Source: Desulfoscipio geothermicus
GTDB lineage: Bacteria; Bacillota; Desulfotomaculia; Desulfotomaculales; Desulfallaceae
Length of the DNA stretch: 50,038 nt
Direction of reading: 5' to 3'
Assembly: GCA_016841645.1 (NCBI GenBank)
Contig: JAENYS010000019.1
Coordinates: 1 to 50,038, forward strand
Positions 18,061 to 26,380 of the stretch are shown here, piece by piece. A model generated the notes under the pieces. That model was given only the letters and a program-made list of their open reading frames with translations. It did no database searches and had not been told where the DNA came from. Position 1 is the first letter of the stretch. Each line of letters opens with the position of its first letter. The translations under genes were made by a program, and so were the position numbers.

Positions 18061-18318
18061 TTAATCTCTGAATAATTTCTTCTTGGGCACCACCTTTAGC
18101 ATGTAGGCTAGGCATCTTTCGCCTGGTTTTCTTATCTTCCCTAACGAGCATTTCTGTGAGTTTGGATACCAATACGTACAAGGGTCTTCACATTGGAAAT
18201 GCGCTTCCGGCAATCTTTCCACTTCCGTTATTTCTATTGGGGAGTCAGTGTCAAGTTTCAGATTTGCATCAGCCCTATGGCTGAAGGTTACCTTAGCCTT
18301 CTTACCCTTCCTCGCCAT
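18061..18318 (-). CDS. Small Cys-containing protein, unknown function
   Basis: An 85-residue protein, basic at the N-terminus (MARKGKKAKVTF) and C-terminus, with four cysteines in a C-x3-C ... C-x11-C arrangement (FQCEDPCTYWYPNSQKCSLG, then GERCLAY) that could form a metal site. The start MARKG at 18318 is chosen because GGGAAGGAT lies upstream at normal distance; longer in-frame starts exist up to 18348. I do not recognise the family. Confidence 0.55.
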   Translation of the reverse strand: MARKGKKAKVTFSHRADANLKLDTDSPIEITEVERLPEAHFQCEDPCTYWYPNSQKCSLGKIRKPGERCLAYMLKVVPKKKLFRD

Positions 18319-18351
18319 CTTCATCATCCTTCCCGAGCTCTTTGTCAATGT

Positions 18352-18525
18352 AATTCACTATAATAGTTCCGCAATTTTCCAAATAAAATTAACTTTTCCC
18401 CAAAATTATTCCTTGATGCATTCCTTTCTTTATTATAATCTATTTGGTCGGGAATGGCTATTTTATCAACTATGGATGATGTGCATATCTCAATATACAA
18501 AAAGCACTGCTTGGCAGCAGATGTC
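18352..18525 (-). pseudogene. Relic of hsdM 5' region, copy 1
   Basis: Bases 18362-18420 align with 32679-32736, which encodes the HsdM N-terminus (NNSGEKVNFIWKIAELL); here the frame is broken (NNFGEKLI...). The following upstream-type segment (18481-18522, TGCATATCTCAATATACAAA and a GC-rich hairpin) also matches 28023-28067. So this is a decayed copy of an hsdM start with its leader. Confidence 0.55.
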
Positions 18526-18668
18526 GCAAAATAGTTGTTTGAGCTTCTCTGACAATTCCTTTATAATTTAAGTTGTCGGGTTTTATATTTTATTTAAAGG
18601 AGAGCTATTCTTAATTTGCTTTCAAAGATGTATAATGTAATTCTATATTATTAAGGAGGGCTAATGAT

Positions 18669-19097
18669 ATGTGGAAAAAGTTATCTATGGTTATGTTAGC
18701 GTTAACAATTGCCTTTTCGTTTAGTGTCGTAAGTATCGTAGGCGTTGCTGATGCTAAGTCTAGGTCTTTCAAAGCTCCTAGTAAAAGCTTCAATTCTAGT
18801 ACTACTCCAGATCAAAACAGTAGTGTAAACAAAGCAGATCCAAGTACTGTTACAAAAACTCCGAACGTTACAAAAAATCCGACTACAGCAACAAAATCCG
18901 GCTTTTTTAGCGGTGGTTTGATGAAGGGCTTACTAATCGGCGGTTTGGCTGGTATGCTATTCGGCGGCTTATTGGGCAACATGGGAGTACTTGGCAGTAT
19001 CTTGGGCCTGCTGATTAATTTATTAGCTATAGTGGTTTTGATAGCGTTTGTAATTAAAATTGTGCAGTATTTCCGTAATAAACCGAGATTTGATTAA
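18669..19097 (+). CDS. Secreted or membrane protein with signal peptide and Gly-rich hydrophobic tail
   Basis: A 142-residue protein with a clear signal peptide (residues 1-29, ending VADAKS), a Ser/Thr/Asn-rich linker (30-78) with few hydrophobics, and a C-terminal pair of hydrophobic stretches. The first of these is glycine rich (GLMKGLLIGGLAGMLFGGLL) and the second is a membrane helix followed by KIVQYFRNKPRFD. The layout resembles the N-terminal half of Tim44-like membrane proteins of Gram-positives, but the Tim44 domain itself is absent. Start ATG 18669 follows AAGGAGGG. No neighbours share its transcript. Confidence 0.6.
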   Translation: MWKKLSMVMLALTIAFSFSVVSIVGVADAKSRSFKAPSKSFNSSTTPDQNSSVNKADPSTVTKTPNVTKNPTTATKSGFFSGGLMKGLLIGGLAGMLFGGLLGNMGVLGSILGLLINLLAIVVLIAFVIKIVQYFRNKPRFD

Positions 19098-19119
19098 TAG
19101 CCTAAACGCTATTAATTTC

Positions 19120-19549
19120 TATGGATTGAAGAGATGTCTTTATATAGCCAAACGATTCCAAACCAGGCGCGGAAACTCTCAATGGCATCCTCTAATTTAG
19201 CCCGGTGGTCTTTAGGGCATGGTCATCAAATAAAGTCAGCTGTTGGGGCCAGGACGTGGGGACCAGATTAATGGCCCCCACGTTAACGGAGCGTACCTGG
19301 TTTCGCCAGCTGTAATTCTTTTCGAACAGCTCCTTGGCTTTCCGGGCGATCTCCATGGGGCTCCGGGTAGCAAAGCCTAACTGCGCCTGGTACTGTTTGT
19401 AAAACAATGTATTGTCCCTTACGGCTATCTGCACCCCCCGGGCTAAAAACTCATGCACCCGCAGCCTGTGGCCGATATCCTGGGACAACTCCAGCATGAC
19501 CTTCCACACATCCTCGTTGTTTTCCAGATCGGCGGTGCAGGTAGTTAAT
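19120..19549 (-). pseudogene. Y-family DNA polymerase (DinB/UvrX-like) C-terminal relic
   Basis: The frame 19549-19192 contains TADLENNEDVWKVMLELS, followed by the little-finger domain up to QQLTLFDDHALK, as in the C-terminal third of lesion-bypass polymerases. After that the matching sequence continues in another frame (KLEDAIESFRAWFG), so a frameshift separates the last helix. The catalytic palm and fingers are missing and a stop codon bounds the fragment upstream. Confidence 0.7.
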
Positions 19550-19802
19550 TAGAGAACTACCCCATAGTCTAGACACGTTTATTAAAAATTTAAGATACAA
19601 ACATATGTATTTGGTTAGCCATTATTTTTATATAAAAGAAATGATCACGTATGCAGTAAGTGAGCTAGTAAAGAAATAGTCTAAAGGCTGGGGATGTGAT
19701 ATTATGGAAATAAAGGTGTTGTAATCACTATACTGGCGGTGGCTATACTGGCTGAATATTTCTTTAATTTGATATTTTAAAAAGAAGGGGGGGTAATTAG
19801 AT
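19550..19802. other. Intergenic region before small unknown gene
   Basis: A frame at 19706-19782 reads KGVVITILAVAILAEYFFNLIF and ends 20 bases before the next gene. It would be a short membrane helix, but it lacks a start codon in frame (ATG 19704 is in another frame). It may be a frameshifted tiny gene. Confidence 0.3.
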
Positions 19803-20090
19803 ATGGGTAGTTGTGATACTAATGCATCAAAAATATATAAGATAGACGTTGGCGGAGATAAGATAGGTTTGGCTGGAGTAGAGCAGGCTTTTCTTGAGGT
19901 AATGAAACTTGGCTTAACGGGTGATCAAGTTGCTGAAAAACTATTGGAAGTAGTTGGGAGAAGAAACTTTATCCCTGAAAGTGCTGAAATGCAATACAAG
20001 TGGGCTCTATATTTGGCATATAGAAACTATATAGCTGATCCATCTATAGGAAAAAAGGCCATGGAATTTGATCAGCAACTAGTATGTTGA
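19803..20090 (+). CDS. Small conserved-looking protein, unknown function
   Basis: A 95-residue protein starting at ATG 19803 behind AAGAAGGGGGGG. The sequence runs IDVGGDKIGLAGVEQAFLEVMKLG, then helices and RRNFIPESAEMQYKWALYLAYRNYI. Small proteins with this VGLxGLEEAF ... RNYIPxSAEExY layout occur, as far as I remember, near thioredoxin-like and permease genes in anaerobes, but the function is unknown. A stem-loop terminator lies 94 bases downstream. Confidence 0.6.
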   Translation: MGSCDTNASKIYKIDVGGDKIGLAGVEQAFLEVMKLGLTGDQVAEKLLEVVGRRNFIPESAEMQYKWALYLAYRNYIADPSIGKKAMEFDQQLVC

Positions 20091-20183
20091 GACACTTGAT
20101 AATAACCTCTTCTGTTTTGGTAAAACAGAATTAATTTGTTAAAAGTAGACTCGCTCAATGAGAGACCGTTTCAGATTTTGTGT

Positions 20184-20230
20184 AAACCTCCATGCAGATA
20201 TTAAATAAAAGCTCTGCATGGAGGTTTATC
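20184..20230 (+). terminator. Strong stem-loop after the 95-residue gene
   Basis: A 15-bp perfect stem (20184-20198 with 20213-20227) has a short T tract on the plus side. It may serve both strands. Confidence 0.55.
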
Positions 20231-20311
20231 ATCAGCTTTGGGACATTACAGGACAGCGGAAACAGTTAAGACAAGAAGAATAGTGGTCATCTCTATCAAC
20301 GCGGCTTTCTC

Positions 20312-20357
20312 AACGTGTATTTTAGCCATAAAGTGATACTGATACGCGTAAATATGG
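20312..20357. repeat. Dispersed repeat, copy 1
   Basis: The segment CGTGTATTTTAGC, then AAAGTGA, then TGATACGCGTAAATAT recurs at 31080-31122 with a few differences. It is not coding. It may be a fragment of a mobile-element end. Confidence 0.55.
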
Positions 20358-20391
20358 GATGCACAAAAGTGATTCAGGGTGTGAAATGGCT

Positions 20392-20739
20392 TCAGCCCAC
20401 CAATTTACCGCATATTAATCTTCTGGGAGATACTTTTTTAGAAGGCTGTTCCAATCCCCAAAATCTGAAATTAATTCTGGTTTTCCCACGGGCCAGGTCT
20501 ATTGTTTCTTTATCGGGGAAATAATAATCAATCAATTCGTTTACCCAGTTGGGGCTCTTGTCCGTTTCCGCATTCCCCTCAAGTACATAATTATTTCTGT
20601 TTTTCCCGTGGGCCAGGTCTATTTTTTCGTTGTCGGGGAAATAATAATCAAGTAGTTCGTTAACCCAGTTGGGGTTCTTCTCCGATGCCGTATTCCGCTC
20701 ATGTACATAGCTGCCTATGTCGCCACGCCATCTTTTCAT
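20392..20739 (-). CDS. Small protein with internal 40-residue duplication
   Basis: A 115-residue protein with an excellent ATAGGAGG site before ATG 20739. Residues 14-53 and 54-93 are near-identical repeats: each has NPNWVNELLDYYFPD or SPNWVNELIDYYFPD, then K-x-x-IDLA-x-GK-x-R-x-N. The duplication is also visible at DNA level. The C-terminal tail (WGLEQPSKK to the end) is basic. There is no signal peptide. I do not recognise the family. It is probably cotranscribed with the 99-residue frame just upstream (12-base spacing). Confidence 0.6.
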   Translation of the reverse strand: MKRWRGDIGSYVHERNTASEKNPNWVNELLDYYFPDNEKIDLAHGKNRNNYVLEGNAETDKSPNWVNELIDYYFPDKETIDLARGKTRINFRFWGLEQPSKKVSPRRLICGKLVG

Positions 20740-20751
20740 AATAAAAACCTC

Positions 20752-21051
20752 CTATAAATTTAATAAAAAAAGAAAGCTGAGATAATATCCGCAACTTTCT
20801 CCGGTAGAATCCTGCATGGCACTCGGGTTGATCCTAATTTTAGCCCAATTACACAAAATTATGCACCTGCTTAAATACCTCATAAGAACACTCAAAAATA
20901 ACATACTAATTCCTTCAACTCTTCTAAAACAAAAGTTCCCTTGGTGATCGATTAAATCTATTTGGTCTAATATTTTACGAAAATTATCTTTTAGCCAGCT
21001 CTCGATCTTTGTTATCATATTTTGATAAAAATACTGTTGATATTCCCTCAT
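20752..21051 (-). CDS. Hypothetical small protein
   Basis: A 99-residue frame starting at ATG 21051 with AAGGTGAT upstream; a longer start at 21096 lacks a site. It begins MREYQQYFYQNMITKIESWL and has a weakly hydrophobic middle and C-terminus. No domain is recognised. It directly precedes the duplicated-repeat gene, which supports a real two-gene transcript, but the sequence itself is not convincing enough for more. Confidence 0.4.
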   Translation of the reverse strand: MREYQQYFYQNMITKIESWLKDNFRKILDQIDLIDHQGNFCFRRVEGISMLFLSVLMRYLSRCIILCNWAKIRINPSAMQDSTGESCGYYLSFLFLLNL

Positions 21052-21129
21052 AAATATCACCTTACATTTAAAACGTGTGCACAATATTATCTTCAACTAT
21101 TAATGACAATTTCCAAACTCATTTATTAA

Positions 21130-21178
21130 TGGCTGCACAACGAACTATAAACTCATTGTGCGGCCATTTTTTAAGCGT
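21130..21178. terminator. Stem-loop between convergent or tandem transcripts
   Basis: ATGGCTGCACAA and TTGTGCGGCCAT form a 12-bp stem with one wobble, followed on the plus strand by TTTTTT. It lies just beyond the alcohol dehydrogenase stop. Confidence 0.5.
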
Positions 21179-21188
21179 ATATTTTTAC

Positions 21189-22244
21189 TTATCTCTGATA
21201 AGGAGTTATGACCCATTTTAAGCAGTTGTCTTTCTTATTGCCAAACACATCGTAACCGGTGACTATATCATTTAAGGGAGCTCGGTGGGTAACCAAGAAG
21301 TCGGTGCTAATTTTCCCTGCTTGAATAAGTTTGATTAATTCCGGAATGCGGTTGGCATTAACCAGACCCATACTAATTTTAATGTTCTTTATCCATAGCG
21401 TGTTCATAGCAAGTTCCTGGGGCTTTTCAAATACGCCGATAAGGGAAACGTTACCGCCTGGCCTTACAGCATCTAATGCCATATCATAGGTTGCTTTAAA
21501 TCCATTGGCTTCAAGAGTTCTGTCAGCCCCTCTACCCCCGGTTAATTCTTTGATTTGCTCGACGGCATCTCCATTCAAGGGATTGACTGCAACATCAGCT
21601 ATACCTTGAGCTAACGCGACATCCAACCTTTGCTGGTTGATATCAACAGCGATTATTTTGGAAGGCCCCCATAACCTGGCTGTTGTCATGGCGCACATAC
21701 CCACAGGCCCGCAACCCATCACCGCTACAGTATCCCCTGGTTCAATCGCGGCATTTTCCGCACCGAAGTAACCAGTTGATAAGATGTCACCTACGAATAG
21801 TACATTTTCCTCTGTCAAGCCATCGGGTATTTCAAACATCCCCAGATTGGCATGGGGAACTCTAACATATTCTGCCTGGCAGCCGTCAATCATATAGCCG
21901 AAAATCCAGCTACCGGTGGTGCAATGAGAATAAATGCCGCGCACGCAATAAAAGCACTCACCACACTGCGTAACACAGGAAACGGCAACTTTATCCCCTA
22001 CTTTGGAGTTTCTGACGGCCGGTCCTACTTCGACAACTTCCCCCACAAACTCATGGCCAATTATTCTGCCGGGCTCAACTTCCGGCATACCACCGTGCCA
22101 GATATGAATGTCTGTCCCACAAATGGTAGATGTAGTAACTCTGACAATGGCATCATCCGGCTCGATAATTTTTGGTATCGGCACATCCTCCAAACCAATC
22201 TTTTCCGGGCCGCGGTAAACCAAAGCTTTCATAGTGTCTAGCAT
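21189..22244 (-). CDS. Zinc-dependent alcohol dehydrogenase
   Basis: Medium-chain dehydrogenase of 351 residues. Catalytic zinc ligands appear in TICGTDIHIW (Cys near 42) and GHEFVGEV (His near 64-65). The structural zinc loop has four cysteines in CGECFYCVRGIYSHC. The Rossmann fold carries VMGCGPVGMCA, followed by VDINQQRLDVA, the acidic end that favours NAD(H). It resembles secondary alcohol, threonine or formaldehyde dehydrogenases; substrate is not determined. ATG 22244 follows AAAGGAGG at 9 bases. Its long leader contains an element shared with the DUF2294 gene and a 19-bp terminator hairpin, so expression is likely controlled by attenuation. Confidence 0.82.
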   Translation of the reverse strand: MLDTMKALVYRGPEKIGLEDVPIPKIIEPDDAIVRVTTSTICGTDIHIWHGGMPEVEPGRIIGHEFVGEVVEVGPAVRNSKVGDKVAVSCVTQCGECFYCVRGIYSHCTTGSWIFGYMIDGCQAEYVRVPHANLGMFEIPDGLTEENVLFVGDILSTGYFGAENAAIEPGDTVAVMGCGPVGMCAMTTARLWGPSKIIAVDINQQRLDVALAQGIADVAVNPLNGDAVEQIKELTGGRGADRTLEANGFKATYDMALDAVRPGGNVSLIGVFEKPQELAMNTLWIKNIKISMGLVNANRIPELIKLIQAGKISTDFLVTHRAPLNDIVTGYDVFGNKKDNCLKWVITPYQR

Positions 22245-22321
22245 ATTTGTTTTCCTCCTTTCTGTTCTATTTAACCTTGAGAAGTAATAATTGTTTTAAG
22301 CCCAATCCACATTTTCTGTCT

Positions 22322-22421
22322 AAAATAGAAAGACCAAGGTTATTAAGGAATAATCTACCGGAGTTTCCCTTAATAACCTTGGTCTTCCGCGAACCACCCG
22401 AAGGTTTTTCGATAGCCTACC
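22322..22421 (-). promoter_or_regulatory. Candidate cis-regulatory leader RNA, copy 1 (before alcohol dehydrogenase)
   Basis: On the minus strand the block runs GGTAGGCT, then AAAACCTTCGGGTGGTTCG, then GGAAGACC, and enters a perfect 19-bp hairpin (22330-22348 with 22368-22386). The loop contains GGGAAACT, and a T-rich tract follows. The copy at 22915-23011 shares all the conserved blocks. A promoter immediately precedes it. I recognise no known riboswitch class. Confidence 0.55.
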
Positions 22422-22450
22422 AAGTATATTTTCTATTTAATTAGCCAATG
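22422..22450 (-). promoter_or_regulatory. Promoter for the leader copy 1 / alcohol dehydrogenase transcript
   Basis: On the minus strand TTGGCT is followed after 16 bases by TATACT. Transcription would start at about the first conserved base of the leader element. Confidence 0.45.
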
Positions 22451-22458
22451 TACCTGGG

Positions 22459-22881
22459 TTAAGTAAAAGAACGGTCAAAAATCAAAGTATTCATCCAAAA
22501 ATCCTTTTCCGGTTCCATGCCGCCAATATTATGGATCACCTTGGCGTTTAATTTTTCCTCAAAATATCTGATGTTGTCATGAAAGTGCTGCAACGCTACG
22601 TGAGACCTTGCTGCCCTGATCGTTCTCCTGCCCGATGGGGTCTGGGCAATAAATTTTTCCGGTTCCGTTAAAAAACCTTCTCCCCTGATAATCAGCATAT
22701 CCTCACAAATAGTAACCTTGGTATAGTCAACGCCTTTACCTAATATTTGTTTAAAATATTGCTCCATATGTAGTTTAAATTCATGCTGCAATTTTTTGCG
22801 TTGCTGCTCGCTCAGTTTAGGTTCAGTTTTTTCCCTACTGAAAGCACTGATTAAGTTATCCCCCATCCAATTCGCCCCCAT
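22459..22881 (-). CDS. DUF2294 domain protein
   Basis: A 140-residue protein matching DUF2294: helical KLSEQQRKKLQHEFKLHMEQYFKQILGKG, then VTICEDMLIIRGEGFLTEPE and a C-terminal DNIRYFEEKLNAKVIHNIGGM. The family occurs in many Firmicutes and has no established function. Start ATG 22881 has no clear site; ATG 22866 (sixth codon), with GGGGG about 8 bases before it, is a good alternative. The gene has its own promoter and a leader carrying the second copy of the shared leader element, so it is probably co-regulated with the alcohol dehydrogenase downstream. Confidence 0.75.
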   Translation of the reverse strand: MGANWMGDNLISAFSREKTEPKLSEQQRKKLQHEFKLHMEQYFKQILGKGVDYTKVTICEDMLIIRGEGFLTEPEKFIAQTPSGRRTIRAARSHVALQHFHDNIRYFEEKLNAKVIHNIGGMEPEKDFWMNTLIFDRSFT

Positions 22882-22914
22882 AAGTTTTACAAACTAAATA
22901 AGATAAGACAAATA

Positions 22915-23011
22915 AGATAAGAACAATTTTATTAAGGGATAATCTGATTACAGTTTCCCTAGATAACATCGGTCTTTCACGAACCAACCGAAGGTTTTTA
23001 TTAAGCCTACC
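22915..23011 (-). promoter_or_regulatory. Candidate cis-regulatory leader RNA, copy 2 (before DUF2294)
   Basis: The same ordered blocks as copy 1 appear: GGTAGGCT, AAAACCTTCGG, TGGTTCG, AAGACC, TTAT, AGGGAAACT, AGATTAT and CCTTAATAA. Spacing is nearly identical. The terminal hairpin is imperfect and the T tract is poor, so control may differ from copy 1. Confidence 0.5.
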
Positions 23012-23044
23012 CACAAAAATTTTAAAATAAATTTCTTTTAATAT

Positions 23045-23073
23045 ACAATAATATACTGTCGTATTTTTGTCAA
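23045..23073 (-). promoter_or_regulatory. Promoter for DUF2294
   Basis: TTGACA (23073-23068) and TATTGT (23050-23045) are 17 bases apart on the minus strand, downstream of the TPP terminator. Confidence 0.55.
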
Positions 23074-23104
23074 TACTGTCGAAAATCTGCCTGCGCCGTC
23101 TAAA

Positions 23105-23136
23105 CAAAAAAGAGACGCATTGGTAAATGCATCTCT
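23105..23136 (-). terminator. Terminator behind the TPP aptamer
   Basis: AGAGACGCAT (23111-23120) pairs with ATGCATCTCT (23127-23136), followed by six T on the minus strand. Confidence 0.75.
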
Positions 23137-23160
23137 CTATAAGTCTTGGCGATACAATTA

Positions 23161-23240
23161 CTTTCCTTCGCTGGCATTATCCAAACAGGTTCAAAGGGTC
23201 AAACCTTAATCGGTTCTCTCAGCTTTCGCTCCCCTGTCGT
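23161..23240 (-). promoter_or_regulatory. TPP riboswitch (THI element), no thiamine gene downstream
   Basis: On the minus strand the hallmark segments are present in order: GGGGAGC, GCTGAGAG, ACCCTTTGAACCTG and GGATAATGCCAGCGAAGG. A terminator follows at once. The next gene is DUF2294, which has its own promoter in between, so the aptamer appears orphaned. Confidence 0.85.
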
Positions 23241-23389
23241 CAGGCTCCAGCCCGCAGCAGCGTTACAGCGGCGGGTGCGCGGGCCGAAGAAGGCGTCCAG
23301 CCGGGCCAGGGTCGAAACCGGCAGAAGCCAGCTGCTGGTCATTCACCCCGCTTCGATTACACATTAACAATTCTTCTGTCTGCTTAAGG

Positions 23390-23588
23390 TTAAATTTTAT
23401 CAGTTATTTCTTGAATAAGCTCCTTAATCCCCACAATAAACGTATTTCCGTCTTTTAAAAGTTGTTCAGCTTCTTTACTACTAACCAAGTAGAATTCATT
23501 GTAGTCACTTTCTTCCCGTAAATCCTTGGCACTCATAAGTTTTCGGCCATACTCTTTAGGCAGCAGTCGCAGTCATTCACGCTGTCCA
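23390..23588 (-). pseudogene. HEPN-domain protein C-terminal relic
   Basis: The frame LLPKEYGRKLMSAKDLREES, then DYNEFYLVSSKEAEQLL, followed by a final helix, matches the C-terminal half of HEPN (UPF0332-type) proteins, usually paired with minimal nucleotidyltransferases in toxin-antitoxin modules. A stop codon lies upstream and the N-terminal half and partner are missing. Confidence 0.55.
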
Positions 23589-23778
23589 TAAGGTTATTCC
23601 TTCCTTTTGAACGTTACTGGTAAAAGGAATATTTATTTGGACCAGTTTATCATACTCATCTTTGTTGTATATTTTTAGAGAAATATTTATCCAGTAACCC
23701 AACTCGGCATCAAACGTGGACTTGGACCGAATCCTTATGACATTAATTTGTTGCTTAATTTGATAGCGGGGAAACAAG
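23577..23778 (-). other. Open frame of uncertain status after the SEC-C gene
   Basis: A minus-strand frame ending at 23577 reads YQIKQQINVIRIRSKSTF, then AELGYWINISLKIYNKDEYD up to ITLWTA. It looks protein-like (beta-rich) but has no own start or ribosome binding site. It may be a leftover of another gene. Confidence 0.25.
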
Positions 23779-24954
23779 TTATCTTCCGCAGCATTTCTTG
23801 TACTTTTTACCACTGCCGCAGGGACAAGGGTCGTTTCTGCCGACTGCCTTTATGCTTATTGGACGTTCAGGGTGAGGCAGTCGCAGTTTGGATTTTTCGA
23901 GGGAAAAAAGTTCATTGGGTGTATGGCCGTAGTTAGCCCACAACCTGGTATTGTTCCGCACATCAACGATAAGCTGCATCATCGCCCCTGCCTGCTCCAT
24001 GCTTTCAAAGACAACGCCCGCATAATCAAGCAAATCAAAATATTCCTGTGTCCTTGCTTCCAAAACGCTAATATCGTGGATTTCGTCGAGGATATCCAGC
24101 ACTGTATATGGATCGTCTATGAGCTTTGAAAGCTGACGTTTTAAAGCGATAAGCTGTGGCGTGACCTCGTAATAATCCCAGTCTGAATATTTGAGAAATT
24201 CTTCCTTCGGTGGTGAATATCTTGGCTTGCCTTGTCTTCTCGATATAAGACTCTGTACGCCCGCAAAATCATCTTCTTCAAAATCCGAGTCAACAATATA
24301 CTCATTCCAGAAGCAGTACCCTACATCTGTATAGATATAGTTAAGTAGAATTGGAAACATCTGATCAATATTGGTTTGCCGTTCGTTTTGACTATTGAAC
24401 AACTCAACAAATTCCTCTTGACTGACAACTCCGTAAAGTGAAACGGACGCAATGGCGTAATTGTTCAGCAGATCGCGAAAACGTTTTTCCTCGGGAAAAT
24501 TTGTTTTAGCAAGCTTCAAATATACATCTTTGAGCTCATCCGGCACAACGAACCACAGCTTGTCGTCGTGATAAAAACATTGGAGCAAACCCATACTTTG
24601 TAATATGTAATAGGAGCCGGTATGAATTTTATCAATCTGCAAGTGCTTTGTTGCGACAACCTTCTGAAAAAAATCCCACTCCGTTTCATCAAGAGTATAG
24701 AGAAGGTTGAGGAGGGTATGTTCTTGCTGCATTGTTTCTGCGATAGCTGGAATTAGCTCCATCTTGGGAAGTTTCCCGTAGTATTTAACGTGGAGTGTTT
24801 TCCCGAGCTGTTGCAGCTCGGTCACATTTTTAAGCGCTAGTATTTCCGTCAAAGAGTAGACAGGTGCCGTGTGGGCAGCTTTTTCTCTGTTTATCTTTTT
24901 TAGCGAATCAAGAACTGCTATTTCAAGTTCATCGTGATTAATTTGTTTGGACAT
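23779..24954 (-). CDS. SEC-C metal-binding domain protein
   Basis: A 391-residue protein whose only recognised motif is a C-terminal SEC-C zinc finger ([17 protein letters not shown], last 20 residues). This is the element also found at the end of SecA that binds zinc and SecB or ribosomes. The body is mostly helical and rich in aromatic and acidic residues (repeated [13 protein letters not shown]- and DYAGVVFES-like segments) without known domain. ATG 24954 has a GGAGG site at good distance. Similar long proteins with SEC-C tails are widespread in Firmicutes and uncharacterised. No operon partner is evident. Confidence 0.7.
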   Translation of the reverse strand: MSKQINHDELEIAVLDSLKKINREKAAHTAPVYSLTEILALKNVTELQQLGKTLHVKYYGKLPKMELIPAIAETMQQEHTLLNLLYTLDETEWDFFQKVVATKHLQIDKIHTGSYYILQSMGLLQCFYHDDKLWFVVPDELKDVYLKLAKTNFPEEKRFRDLLNNYAIASVSLYGVVSQEEFVELFNSQNERQTNIDQMFPILLNYIYTDVGYCFWNEYIVDSDFEEDDFAGVQSLISRRQGKPRYSPPKEEFLKYSDWDYYEVTPQLIALKRQLSKLIDDPYTVLDILDEIHDISVLEARTQEYFDLLDYAGVVFESMEQAGAMMQLIVDVRNNTRLWANYGHTPNELFSLEKSKLRLPHPERPISIKAVGRNDPCPCGSGKKYKKCCGR

Positions 24955-25045
24955 GATGTTCCTCCGTTTCGATAACTATACTTATTCTGGATTGCTGCCC
25001 TGATTTCATTAATGCCGGGAGTTGCCAGCAAAGGTGCGACCCCCT

Positions 25046-25791
<746 letters not shown>

Positions 25792-25833
25792 TACCTATCC
25801 CCTTCTAATCAAGAATTTTTTTTATTCTGCCTA

Positions 25834-25950
25834 CTAAATATCAAATTTAGCGGTACTAAGCCATTTCACCATTTCCGAATCGCTATGTGAAAAGAAGCAG
25901 CTTTTTTGCGTATCTGGTGTATCCTGGGAAATGACAAATTTTTTACTCAC
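25834..25950 (-). other. Short open frame of uncertain status
   Basis: A 38-codon frame from GTG 25950 reads SKKFVISQDTPDTQKSCFF, then SHSDSEMVKWL. It looks like a protein end but lacks a ribosome binding site and is preceded by a stop. Family not recognised. Confidence 0.25.
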
Positions 25951-26018
25951 TTAGGCAATAAGCATAAATTGCACCACCTGAACTGCGCTATTATAATGCC
26001 TGAGTTAGCTCCAGGTAA

Positions 26019-26329
26019 TCACATGGCTCCTTCAAGAATCCTTTGGCTGATCTCCGGGGTAAGATCCTGGGTTTCCGAGAACGTTGTCATCCCATGCGCC
26101 TTTAGCTGTTCAACGATAACCGGTATTTTATCAACTACAACTCCATACTGGGACAGGCGAGTTTTTACACCCAGGCTTTCAAAGAATTCTCTGGTTTTCT
26201 GAATGGCCAGGTCTATCTTTTCCTCTTCGCTGCCACTCTCAATATGCCATACCCGTTCTGCATATTGCAGAAGTTTAGCACGTTTTTGTTCGCGTCTTAC
26301 CTCTAGCAATGAGGGCAATATAATCGCTA
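26019..26329 (-). pseudogene. Iron-containing alcohol dehydrogenase (YqhD-like) C-terminal relic
   Basis: The frame runs LPSLLEVRREQKRAKLLQYA, then RVWHIESGSEEEK, FFESLGVKTRLSQYGV and a final helix. This is the C-terminal quarter of YqhD/butanol-dehydrogenase-type enzymes. The NAD(P)- and iron-binding parts are missing. Confidence 0.75.
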
Positions 26330-26380
26330 AAGTCTGTCAATGATCAATGCCCAATAATGCTCCCATATATAAATATAATT

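Noticed and set aside
22856-23107. 83-codon minus-strand frame covering the DUF2294 leader
   Set aside because: It spans the promoter, terminator tail and leader element, has no ribosome binding site and no protein-like composition.
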